Notes under the pieces: model-generated | The model's input: the letters and a program-made list of their open reading frames with translations, nothing else | Databases searched by the model: none | Told to the model about the DNA's origin: nothing | Part shown: positions 8,671 to 16,883 of the stretch, one piece after another | How the letters are laid out: each line of letters opens with the position of its first letter | Numbering within the stretch: the stretch's first letter is position 1 | Translations under genes and position numbers: made by a program | Assembly (NCBI GenBank): GCA_942491115.1 | Contig: CALNZV010000001.1 | Coordinates: 620,001 to 684,000 of the forward strand | DNA: 64,000 nucleotides | Reading direction: 5' to 3' | From: CALNZV01 sp942491115 | GTDB lineage: Bacteria; Desulfobacterota; Desulfobacteria; Desulfobacterales; UBA5852

Positions 8671-9593
8671 GATGAATCCTCTCTCTCAGACGTCGACTTC
8701 ACACCGTGTCCGCCAAACTGATCGCGCATCGCGGCCAAGAGTTTGTCGCCGAAGGGCGCCTCGGTTCTGGACCGAAATCGCTGTTGCAGGGAGGCCGCAA
8801 TCACGGGAATCGGCACACCCAGATCTATGGATTCTATCACGGTCCAACGCCCTTCGCCGGAATCGGGGACATAGGCGGCGATTCCCTCCAGCCGGGGATT
8901 TTCGGAAAGGGCCCTCTCGGTCAGATCCAGCAGCCAGGATCTGACGACGCTTCCGTGACGCCATATGTCCGCGATCTGGCGCAGATCGAGTCCGAAGTCC
9001 GTCTTGCTGTTCATCAACTCGAACCCTTCGGCGTAGGCCTGCATCAAGCCGTATTCGATCCCGTTGTGGACCATTTTGACGAAATGGCCGGCACCGGCAG
9101 GCCCTACATGCCCCCACCCTGTGTTCGGCGACGGGGCGAGGGTTTGGAGAACGGGCGACAGCCGCTCCACGACGGATTTCTCTCCGCCCACCATCATGCT
9201 GTATCCCTCGGCGAATCCCCACACCCCTCCGCTGGTGCCCACATCGACGAGATGAAACCCCTTGTCGGCGAGGGTCGCTGACCGCCTCATGGTATCCTTG
9301 TAATTGCTGTTGCCGCCGTCGATCAAGACGTCTCCCGACGTGAGATGGCGGGAGAGGTTGTCGAGGGTTTCCTGGGTGGGATCGCCCGAGGGCACCATGA
9401 CCCACACGACCCGGGGGGCGGCGAGCTTGTCGCGGACCTCGTCCAGGGTGCGGGCGCCCGCAGCACCCTGCTCTTCCAAGCGGCTGACGGCGGTTTCGTT
9501 CAGGTCATAGGCGACCACCCGGTGGCCTCCCTTAATAAGACGCCGGGCCATGTTGGCCCCCATTTTTCCCAGTCCGACCATTGCGATATCCAT
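8667..9593 (-). CDS. gnd: 6-phosphogluconate dehydrogenase (short, decarboxylating)
   Basis: Oxidatively decarboxylates 6-phosphogluconate to ribulose 5-phosphate. The 308-aa protein belongs to the short (GndA/YqeC-like) class rather than the 470-aa E. coli type. It starts with MDIAMVGLGKMGANMARRL. It has the substrate motif VDVGTSGGVWGFAEGYSMMVGG and the catalytic region GPAGAGHFVKMVHNGIEYG with the lysine and HNGIE. I chose the ATG at 9593 (AAAGGAG about nine bases upstream) over a GTG six codons earlier that lies in the SD itself. It overlaps zwf by four bases. Short forms are often NAD-preferring, but cofactor use cannot be read from the sequence here with certainty. Confidence 0.93.
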   Translation of the reverse strand: MDIAMVGLGKMGANMARRLIKGGHRVVAYDLNETAVSRLEEQGAAGARTLDEVRDKLAAPRVVWVMVPSGDPTQETLDNLSRHLTSGDVLIDGGNSNYKDTMRRSATLADKGFHLVDVGTSGGVWGFAEGYSMMVGGEKSVVERLSPVLQTLAPSPNTGWGHVGPAGAGHFVKMVHNGIEYGLMQAYAEGFELMNSKTDFGLDLRQIADIWRHGSVVRSWLLDLTERALSENPRLEGIAAYVPDSGEGRWTVIESIDLGVPIPVIAASLQQRFRSRTEAPFGDKLLAAMRDQFGGHGVKSTSEREDSS

Positions 9594-9625
9594 TATATGA
9601 CTCCTTTTCACTCGCCGTTACGGTC

Positions 9626-10366
9626 TCAACGGGGTAGGGGTGCGGCGGTATCGGTCAACGCCGTCAGGCGGCGCACCCCCCCCTCTCCTGCGATCATCAG
9701 GTCAGTGGTCATGCCGATAAACAGCCCGTGCTCCACCACCCCGGTCCGCGCCTTGATGCGCCCGGCCAGGGCCCCAGGGTCGTCGATTGGGCCGAACCGG
9801 CAATCCAGAATCAGGTGCCCCGAATCCGTCAGATAGGGGGCTCCCTTCTTGTCCTTCCGCAACCGAACCCGGGCGCCCAGCGCCTCCAGGTATTCCTTCT
9901 GGGGGCCCCATCCGAAGGATACCACTTCCACCGGCACGGCCCACCGGGTGCCGATGCGGTTCGACCATTTGGCGTTGTCCACCACGATAACGACCCTTCG
10001 GCTGGCCTGGGCGACGATCTTCTCCCTCAGAAGGGCTCCCCCGCCGCCCTTGATCAGATTGACGTCTCCGTCCACCTCGTCGGCCCCGTCGATGGTGACG
10101 TCAACGGCCGGGGTCGACTCCAGGGTGGTCAGGGGGATACCCAGCCGCCGCGCTTCCGCTTCGGTGGCCGTCGATGTGGGTATTCCCTGTATACTCTCAA
10201 GCCGTCCGTCCTTCAGGCGCTCTGCCAGCCCTCTCACCGCCCAGACGGCGGTGCTGCCGGTCCCGAGCCCCACCACCATCCCGGAGGTGACGACATCCAG
10301 GGCGGCTTTGGCGGCCTGCTGCTTCAAGCGCGTGGCACGATCCGTGGAATTATCGGATGGGACCAT
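9626..10366 (-). CDS. rpiA: Ribose-5-phosphate isomerase A
   Basis: Interconverts ribulose 5-phosphate and ribose 5-phosphate. The 246-aa product has the RpiA motifs GMVVGLGTGSTAVWAV (near residue 29), DVTIDGADEVDGDVNLIKGGGGALLREKI (DGADE and KGGGGA, the substrate pocket with catalytic Asp/Glu and Lys) and a C-terminal GVVEHGLFIGM. Its 5' end overlaps the end of the HAD hydrolase gene by 17 bases. It lies 32 bases upstream of gnd, whose product ribulose 5-phosphate is its substrate. Confidence 0.95.
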   Translation of the reverse strand: MVPSDNSTDRATRLKQQAAKAALDVVTSGMVVGLGTGSTAVWAVRGLAERLKDGRLESIQGIPTSTATEAEARRLGIPLTTLESTPAVDVTIDGADEVDGDVNLIKGGGGALLREKIVAQASRRVVIVVDNAKWSNRIGTRWAVPVEVVSFGWGPQKEYLEALGARVRLRKDKKGAPYLTDSGHLILDCRFGPIDDPGALAGRIKARTGVVEHGLFIGMTTDLMIAGEGGVRRLTALTDTAAPLPR

Positions 10367-11099
10367 TGCATCCTCCGTCCAGCCGCTGATCGACCACGGA
10401 GATGAGCCGGGCGGGATCGTCCACGATCCACCGGCTGTCCAGCAAACTCTCGCGGTGAATGGCCTCCTTGGTAAAGGGGGTCGTCACGGCGATGCAAGCC
10501 ATCTCTGCCGCGATGGCGGATTTGACGCCGACAGGTGAATCTTCGATGACCAGGCACCGGTCGGGGGGCACCCCGAGCTGCCTCGACACCAGCCGGTAGA
10601 TTTCGGGATCGGGCTTGCCCGACCCCACATCGTCCCGGGACGCCACAAAGTCGAAGGTCTCCTTGAGGTCTAAGATGTCGAGCACCCGCTGAACCTGCGC
10701 ACAGTAGGACATGGTGGCAAGGCCTACTTTTTGGCAGCTTTCACGGGCCCGCTTCAGCAGAGCCATGTTGTGGGGCCACTGGTGGCGAATGACGACGCGC
10801 GGATCCAGCAGCATGCGCTCGTAAATCTGCAGGCGCTCCTGGATGAAGGCCTGCCAGGGCGTGTCCACCTGGTAGATCTTCATTTTGGCGCCGGCGGCTT
10901 CTTCCAGTTCGAAACGCGCCATCAGATATTCGGCAACTTCACTTCGCGATAATCCCACCACCTGTTTGAAAGCCTCGACTACCGTATCTTCCGTAAGATC
11001 CGGACGAAGATTTACCGCAGCCCGGGCATCGGACAGGGCCTTCAGCTTTTCCGTCTGCACCAGGGTACCGTCCAGATCGAAAATCATGGCGTGAATCAT
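10350..11099 (-). CDS. HAD-superfamily sugar-phosphatase-like hydrolase
   Basis: A 249-aa haloacid-dehalogenase family protein. It has motif I IFDLDGTLVQT (residues 6-16, nucleophile in DLDGT), a helical cap domain, the motif III lysine in SGKPDPEIYRL, and motif IV VIEDSPVGVKSA. This layout matches beta-phosphoglucomutase and phosphoglycolate phosphatase relatives (subfamily IA). It lies between tal and rpiA and overlaps rpiA by 17 bases. A sugar-phosphate or phosphoglycolate phosphatase, or a beta-phosphoglucomutase, all fit. The cluster suggests a sugar phosphate but does not fix the substrate. Confidence 0.85.
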   Translation of the reverse strand: MIHAMIFDLDGTLVQTEKLKALSDARAAVNLRPDLTEDTVVEAFKQVVGLSRSEVAEYLMARFELEEAAGAKMKIYQVDTPWQAFIQERLQIYERMLLDPRVVIRHQWPHNMALLKRARESCQKVGLATMSYCAQVQRVLDILDLKETFDFVASRDDVGSGKPDPEIYRLVSRQLGVPPDRCLVIEDSPVGVKSAIAAEMACIAVTTPFTKEAIHRESLLDSRWIVDDPARLISVVDQRLDGGCNGPIR

Positions 11100-11106
11100 G
11101 GCAAGG

Positions 11107-12204
11107 TCACCTCGCCCCTCTCAGGATTTTCGCTTTTTCCGCGATGCTGACCATCAGGGATTCAAAAGACGCGGCAAAGGCCTCGAGCCCTTCCTGTTGA
11201 AGGGTGCGGGTCACGGTCTCCATATCGATTCCCAAGTCTCTCACCCGGTCCAGCTGTCCTCGGGAGGCCTCCAAGGCCGCCTCCAGGGTGGGAGCCACGG
11301 TGCCGTGATCCACGAACGCCTGGAGGGTTGTCGGAGGCACCGTGTTGACGGTTCCGTCTCCAATCAGCCGGTCCACATAGTGGGTGTCGGGATAAGCCGG
11401 GTTCTTGGTGCCGGTACTCGCCCACAACAACCGCTGGGGGCGGGCCCCTTCCTTGACCAGCCTCTGCCAACGATCGTCGGCGCACCATTTTCGGTAGCAA
11501 GCGAAGGCAACGGCGGCATTGGCAATGGCGATTCGCCCTTTCAATTCGGCCGCTCCCAGGCGGTCCAGGTCCCCATCCACGGCCGTGTCCAGCCGGCTGA
11601 TGAAAAAGGAGGCCACCGATGCCACCCGCGACAGGTCTCCGCCTCCGACCTTCAGGTCCTCCACTCCCGATCGGTAGGCCTCCGCCACCGCTTCATAGTG
11701 GGACATGCCAAAGATCAGGGTGACGTTGATACTGATCGCCTCACCGATCAGGGTTCGAATGGCGGTTATTCCCTCCGGGGTGGCCGGGACCTTTATCATG
11801 ACGTTGGGACGGTCGATAGCGGCATGCAGCCGCCGGGCCTCGGTGACGGTGCCATCGGTATTCGCCGCCAGCCGAGGGCTCACTTCGATGCTGACGAAGC
11901 CGTCACCCCCCTGGGTCTTCTCATGGACCGGCATCAACAGGTCTGCCGTTCGCCGGATATCGGCCACTGCCAGGGCCTCGAAAATGCCCTCGGGATCCTC
12001 CTTGGACTGCAAAAGCCGGCGGATGTCGTCGTCATAGTCGTCGCTGCCGGCGATGGCCTTCTCGAAGATGGTGGGATTGGACGTGACACCGGTGATTCCG
12101 AGATCGATGAGATCCTGGATCTCGCCGGAGTCGATCAGGGAGCGCTGAATGTTGTCGTACCAGATGGATTGGCCCAATCGGGCCAGCTGATGAAGCCTGT
12201 TCAT
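11107..12204 (-). CDS. tal: Transaldolase
   Basis: Transfers a dihydroxyacetone unit between sugar phosphates in the non-oxidative pentose phosphate pathway. The 365-aa product starts MNRLHQLARLGQSIWYDNIQ. It has LGITGVTSNPTIFEKAI (about 40-56) and RPNVMIKVPATPEG with the Schiff-base lysine, features of the longer TAL class found in actinobacteria and cyanobacteria. The ATG at 12204 is chosen because AAGGAG precedes it and it overlaps the transketolase stop (ATGA). A longer open frame reaches 12474, but that part is out-of-frame transketolase sequence. It is stand-alone here, not fused to glucose-6-phosphate isomerase as in some relatives. Confidence 0.93.
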   Translation of the reverse strand: MNRLHQLARLGQSIWYDNIQRSLIDSGEIQDLIDLGITGVTSNPTIFEKAIAGSDDYDDDIRRLLQSKEDPEGIFEALAVADIRRTADLLMPVHEKTQGGDGFVSIEVSPRLAANTDGTVTEARRLHAAIDRPNVMIKVPATPEGITAIRTLIGEAISINVTLIFGMSHYEAVAEAYRSGVEDLKVGGGDLSRVASVASFFISRLDTAVDGDLDRLGAAELKGRIAIANAAVAFACYRKWCADDRWQRLVKEGARPQRLLWASTGTKNPAYPDTHYVDRLIGDGTVNTVPPTTLQAFVDHGTVAPTLEAALEASRGQLDRVRDLGIDMETVTRTLQQEGLEAFAASFESLMVSIAEKAKILRGAR

Positions 12205-14285
12205 GGTCGTTTCTCCTTCCCGTTGGCCCCGGGATATCGAAGCAGCTCCCTTGCCGTATGGGCCACCCGGTCCGCTGTAAATCCGAATTTGTCCTGGAGG
12301 GCCTTGAGGGGCGCGGAAGCCCCGAAAGTCTCCATGCCGATAGAGATGCCGCGGTCGCCCACATACCGGTCCCACCCCAGGGTGGATGCCTGCTCTACAG
12401 ATATTCTCGCCGTCACCTGTGGGGGCAGCACCGCCTCCCGATAACCCCTTTCCTGGGCTTCGAAGAGTTCCCATGAGGGCATGCTCACCACCCGGGCCCG
12501 AATGCCGTCGGTCTTAAGCGCCTCGAAGGCATCGACACAGATGGACACCTCACTGCCGGTCCCGATCAGAATGACATCTGGCTTGCCCTCCTCGTCGTCG
12601 GCCAGGACATAGGCGCCTTTGGCCAGACCGGTTGCCGATGCATAGCGGGAACGATCCAGGGTCGGCAGGTTCTGGCGGCTGAGAATCAGGGTCGCCGGCC
12701 GGTGGCTGAAGCCCATGACGACGCGCCAGGCCTCGACGACCTCGTTGGCGTCGGCGGGTCTCAAGACCACCAGATGGGGAATCGCCCGAAGGGAAACGAT
12801 CTGTTCGACGGGCTGGTGGGTGGGGCCGTCTTCCCCGACGCCGATGGAGTCATGGGTAAAGACATGGATCACCGGGAGCTCCATCAGGGCGCTCAGCCGG
12901 ATGGCCGGGCGGGCGTAGTCGCTGAAGATCAGAAAGCCGGAGCCAAAGGGGCGGATCTTGCATAGGGACAAGCCGCTCAATACCGCTCCCATGGCGTGCT
13001 CCCGGACGCCGAAGTGGAGATTTCTTCCCCCATGGGAGTCGCGGGTAAATACGCCGGCGTCCTCAAAAATCAGACGGGTCTTGGTGGAGGGGGACAGATC
13101 GGCCGAACCGCCCATCAACCAGGGGACGTTCCGGGCAATGGCATTGAGCACTTTCCCGGAAACATTGCGGCCGGCATCGCCCTTGGGGTCGGCAGGGAAG
13201 ACTGGAAGATCCTTGTCCCAGCCGTCCGGGAGCTCCCGGCGCTGCATCCGCAGGAGATGGTCGGCCAGTTCGGTGTGGGTGGATTGGTAGGCCTCAAACC
13301 GGGCAAACCAGTCCTCGCGGAGATCGCGGCCCCGTCTCCCCATTCCGTCTCTGAAATGGGCGTAGACCTCCTCGGGGACAAAAAACTCGGCGTCCTCCGG
13401 CCACCCGTACCCGCGCTTGGTGAGGCGGATCTCTTCTTCGCCCAGAGGACTGCCGTGGGCGGCTTCGGTATCCTGAAGATGGGGGGCACCATAGGCGATG
13501 TGACTGTCGACGATGATCAGGGTGGGCCGGTCCCCCGTGGAAAGGAAGGTGTCGAAGGCACGGGAGAGCATTTCCAGGTCGTTGGCATCTTCCACCCGAA
13601 GCACATTCCATCCATACCCCAGAAACCGGACGGCGACATCTTCGGTAAACGCCAAGTCCGTCGATCCCTCGATGGTGATCTTGTTGTTGTCGTAGATCCA
13701 GCAGAGATTGGATAGCCCAAGGTGCCCGGCCAGGGATGCCGCCTCTCCGGACACCCCCTCCATCATGCAGCCGTCGCCGGCCAGGGCGTAGACATTGAAA
13801 CCGAACATCTCGAAGCCAGGACGGTTGAAGGTGGCCGCCATCCAGCGGGCGGCAATGGCCATCCCGACGCTGGTCGCCACCCCCTGCCCCAAGGGACCCG
13901 TGGTGGACTCCACCCCCGAGGTCCATCGGTATTCGGGATGACCCGGGGTGCGGCTGTCCAGCTGCCGAAACTGCTTGATGTCGTCGAGGGAAACCGTCGG
14001 ACGCCCCACCACCTCATAGACCGGATTTACCGTCCGTACACCGGTCAGGTGGAGCAGCGCATACAACAGGGTGGAGGCATGCCCCACGGAAAGGACAAAC
14101 CGGTCCCGGTCGGGCCAGATTGGATCGGAGGGATCATAGCGAAGATAATTCTGCCAGAGGGTATAGGCGACGGGTGCCAGCGCCATAGGGGTTCCGGGAT
14201 GGCCGGAGCCGGCCTTTTGAACCGCGTCCATGGCCAGGGTGCGAATCGTGTTGATGCTGGTCGTTTCTGTGGTCGTCTCATTCAC
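12201..14285 (-). CDS. tkt: Transketolase
   Basis: Thiamine-diphosphate enzyme that moves two-carbon units between pentose and hexose/triose phosphates. The 694-aa protein has KAGSGHPGTPMALAP near the N-terminus, the ThDP motif GDGCMMEGVSGEAASLAGHL with NNKITIEG, and the central pyrimidine-domain histidines and glutamate in FGVREHAMGAVLSGLSL. VFTHDSIGVGEDGPTHQPVEQ follows. The start is a GTG at 14285 preceded by AAAGGA. The stop overlaps tal by four bases. Complete family length. Confidence 0.96.
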   Translation of the reverse strand: MNETTTETTSINTIRTLAMDAVQKAGSGHPGTPMALAPVAYTLWQNYLRYDPSDPIWPDRDRFVLSVGHASTLLYALLHLTGVRTVNPVYEVVGRPTVSLDDIKQFRQLDSRTPGHPEYRWTSGVESTTGPLGQGVATSVGMAIAARWMAATFNRPGFEMFGFNVYALAGDGCMMEGVSGEAASLAGHLGLSNLCWIYDNNKITIEGSTDLAFTEDVAVRFLGYGWNVLRVEDANDLEMLSRAFDTFLSTGDRPTLIIVDSHIAYGAPHLQDTEAAHGSPLGEEEIRLTKRGYGWPEDAEFFVPEEVYAHFRDGMGRRGRDLREDWFARFEAYQSTHTELADHLLRMQRRELPDGWDKDLPVFPADPKGDAGRNVSGKVLNAIARNVPWLMGGSADLSPSTKTRLIFEDAGVFTRDSHGGRNLHFGVREHAMGAVLSGLSLCKIRPFGSGFLIFSDYARPAIRLSALMELPVIHVFTHDSIGVGEDGPTHQPVEQIVSLRAIPHLVVLRPADANEVVEAWRVVMGFSHRPATLILSRQNLPTLDRSRYASATGLAKGAYVLADDEEGKPDVILIGTGSEVSICVDAFEALKTDGIRARVVSMPSWELFEAQERGYREAVLPPQVTARISVEQASTLGWDRYVGDRGISIGMETFGASAPLKALQDKFGFTADRVAHTARELLRYPGANGKEKRP

Positions 14286-14373
14286 GGATGGGGTTCCTTT
14301 CCTATTGCACCACTGCCGGAACCCTGTCCCTGAAATTCCCGCCAGGGGTCGAGGTGCCGGCTATACAGTGGGC

Positions 14374-16335
14374 TCAGGCGCTGTCGATCAGATATTCGCG
14401 ATACGCCCTGAGCCACTCCCCCACGCTCCAAGCCTGGGCGATACACCCCTTTGGGGCATGGGGATAATCTCCGTCGAATATTTCCGAAATGCTTCCGATG
14501 CCGGCCTCGTGCACATGGGACATCATTCCATCGAGAATCGCTTTGACATGGGCCCTGCCGGTTTTGGGCCGCACCCGCATCAGGGCGTCCAGATAGGGCC
14601 CCAACAGCCAGGCCCAGACGGTTCCCTGGTGGTAGGCATGGTCTCTTTCCCACTGGTCCCCGGCATACATGCCATGATAAGCATCATCGTCTGGCGACAA
14701 ACTTCGCAATCCGACGGGGGTGAAGAGGTGCCTGGACACGGTGTTGAAAACCCGTTGGGCTTTTTGACCGTCAACCAGGGGAAATGGAAGACTGAGGGCC
14801 AATAGTTGATTGGGACGAAGGCGGGGGTCCCGGGCATCACCGTCGACCACGTCATACAGATAGCCGCCTTCCGCATACCAGAACCGGTCGATGAATCGTT
14901 CCCTGACGACATCGGCCTTTTTGGTGATGGCGTCGGCATCCCTCCCTGACCCTGCCTCCGCCAGCAGGCGGGCACAGATCCGAAGGGCGTTGTACCAGAG
15001 GGCGTTGACGTCGACGGCATAGCCCTGCCGAGGCGTCACCACGACATCGCCGATCTTCACATCCATCCAGGTGAGCTGAAGCCCGGGTTCGCCGGAATAG
15101 AGCAGGCCGTCCTCCGTGACATGGATGCCGTGGCGGGTACCCTTCTCAAACCAGTCGACGATGTCCCCGAGGACAGGCAGGAGACGGGTATGGACGAAGT
15201 CCGCATCCCCTGTGTCATCAAGGTAGTGATGGATGGCGACAAAAAACCACAGGGTCGCGTCGACGGCATTGTATTCCGGCGCCTCACCGTCATCCGGAAA
15301 TCGGTTGGGCAGCATGCCTTGGCTGACGCTGTCCGCATAGGCTTCAAGAATCTTTCGGGCCTCCCCGAAGCGCCCCGTCGCAAGGGTCAGCCCGTTGAAA
15401 GCAATCATGGTGTCCCGGCCCCAGTCCGTAAACCAGTGATAGCCGGCGATGATCGAACTCAAGGCCTCACCGCGTTGCACGATGAACTGATCGGCGGCCA
15501 GCACGAGGGTGCGGAAAATGTCATCTTGTGATTGGAAGGGTTCGATGAGTGAAGACCGGCGTCGCATCTCCCGATCCAGCAATACCTGGGCATCCCGCCC
15601 CCCAGGATCTTCGATGGAGATCATGACCACCACCTGATCGCCCGTCTCCATGAGTCGGCGGAAAGTCCCATAGGAAAAAAGATCTTCCCGGGCGTCCTGA
15701 CCGCGGATCGCTTCACCGGGGTATTCGAAGCGGTAGTACCAATCGGGCTGTGCCTGAAAGGTGAAGTCCCCGGCCGCGATAAACAGCCGCGGCAGCCCGT
15801 CATAGGGCTGGACGCTGAAAATGCCGTTGTCCCAGCCGGCCTCGGATGTAATGTGGTCGTTGGCAGAAACCAGCGCATGGCAGTCCCGGGCGGCCACGAA
15901 AGGCCTGAGAACCAAGTGAATGGGCGCATCGGACTCAAGTACCGTGTATCGGACCAGGGTCGTGTTTTCGCCCCACAGGGCAATCACTTCTTTTCGAAGC
16001 ACAAGGGCATCGGTGCGATAGGTGAACGTCGGCCAGAATCCCTTCTCAAAGGCCTCAAGATAGCGGTAGCCCTCGGGATCCAGGGCACCGGGGAAGATGT
16101 TGGTGCCGAGTTCGAACCGCCGGCCGCCCGTTTCGACGGTCTCGTCCATCTTGGAGAGCATGACCATGCGGTTCACCGGCGGGTTCAGCGCGGCCACCAG
16201 CAGGCCATGATAGCGTCGTGTGTTAGCGCCCGCGACGGTCGAGCTCGCCCAGCCGCCCAAGCCGTTGGTTTCAAGCCATTCCAAGCGCAAAAGCCCGTCG
16301 AAATTCCCTATGGGGTCGCTCTTCAGTTTGAGCAT
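14374..16335 (-). CDS. Glycogen debranching enzyme (amylo-alpha-1,6-glucosidase type)
   Basis: A 653-aa protein of the prokaryotic GDE family. The N-terminal beta domain has ETNGLGGWASSTVAGANT and RRYHGLLVAALNPP (about 20-50), typical of the GDE N-terminal domain. The (alpha/alpha)6 catalytic part has DWGRDTMIAFNGL (about 304-316), then PNRFPDDGEAPEYNAVDATL and QLTWMDVK. It would hydrolyse alpha-1,6 branch points of glycogen to free glucose. The ATG at 16335 is preceded by GGGAGG; five upstream codons are possible but less likely. It lies between the broken SDR and transketolase. No glycogen phosphorylase accompanies it. Confidence 0.9.
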   Translation of the reverse strand: MLKLKSDPIGNFDGLLRLEWLETNGLGGWASSTVAGANTRRYHGLLVAALNPPVNRMVMLSKMDETVETGGRRFELGTNIFPGALDPEGYRYLEAFEKGFWPTFTYRTDALVLRKEVIALWGENTTLVRYTVLESDAPIHLVLRPFVAARDCHALVSANDHITSEAGWDNGIFSVQPYDGLPRLFIAAGDFTFQAQPDWYYRFEYPGEAIRGQDAREDLFSYGTFRRLMETGDQVVVMISIEDPGGRDAQVLLDREMRRRSSLIEPFQSQDDIFRTLVLAADQFIVQRGEALSSIIAGYHWFTDWGRDTMIAFNGLTLATGRFGEARKILEAYADSVSQGMLPNRFPDDGEAPEYNAVDATLWFFVAIHHYLDDTGDADFVHTRLLPVLGDIVDWFEKGTRHGIHVTEDGLLYSGEPGLQLTWMDVKIGDVVVTPRQGYAVDVNALWYNALRICARLLAEAGSGRDADAITKKADVVRERFIDRFWYAEGGYLYDVVDGDARDPRLRPNQLLALSLPFPLVDGQKAQRVFNTVSRHLFTPVGLRSLSPDDDAYHGMYAGDQWERDHAYHQGTVWAWLLGPYLDALMRVRPKTGRAHVKAILDGMMSHVHEAGIGSISEIFDGDYPHAPKGCIAQAWSVGEWLRAYREYLIDSA

Positions 16336-16407
16336 CTCGACCTCCCACATTCGGTGTGTCGCAAGTTCTGATCGCTGGAAAGTCCCTTCACGTCGCCCCG
16401 GCCGGCC

Positions 16408-16864
16408 TCAGCCCCCGGTGGCAAATCCGGGGTACAAGGTCATTCCGCCGTCGATCACCAGAGTGGTTCCATTCACATAATCCGACTGGTCGGATGCCAG
16501 CCAAACGGCGGCTCGGGCAATGTCTTCCGGCTCCCCGATCCGTTTGTAGGGAATCAATGTCAGCAGATCCGCACAGGCGTCGGGAGTCGACCTCATCCTC
16601 CCGGGATACATCGGCCCGATGGGCATAGGCGTGGGCGCCTTCTTCCCGGATCGCAGCGACCACCGACCGGGCCGCTTCAGCTTCGGCAACGTAATTGACG
16701 GCAACGGCGGCACCGGCCCGGCCCATGGCAATGGAAATCGCCCGTCCGATGCCCGAACTGGCGCCGGTGACAAGGGCGACCTGCCCCCGAAGAAAGGGCT
16801 CGGTCGATTGGGAAGATCGAGGGTCAGGCAGCGATGCACGGTGATCTTGGGACTCTTGGGTCAT
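16408..16864 (-). pseudogene. Short-chain dehydrogenase (glucose-1-dehydrogenase-like) with catalytic core deleted
   Basis: The N-terminal Rossmann half is intact in one frame: RGQVALVTGASSGIGRAI, the GxxxGxG cofactor loop, to HRADVSREDEV. From about 16595 the continuation is in another frame and reads the family's C-terminal end, LLTLIPYKRIGEPEDIARAA, VWLASDQSDYVNGTTLVIDG and GMTLYPGFATGG, to a TGA at 16408. Roughly 110 residues between them are missing, including the NNAG loop and the catalytic Ser-Tyr-Lys. The Y-P-G-F-A C-terminus is like glucose 1-dehydrogenase relatives. It lies 20 bases after the GH63 gene and before the debranching gene, so an intact version would have oxidised free glucose. 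I infer a deletion; an assembly error is the alternative. Confidence 0.85.
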
Positions 16865-16883
16865 TGGTTTTCTCCTGGCGGTG

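Noticed and set aside
11098..12444. Plus-strand open frame of 448 codons opposite tal
   Set aside because: Antisense to transaldolase and the end of transketolase, with no family match.
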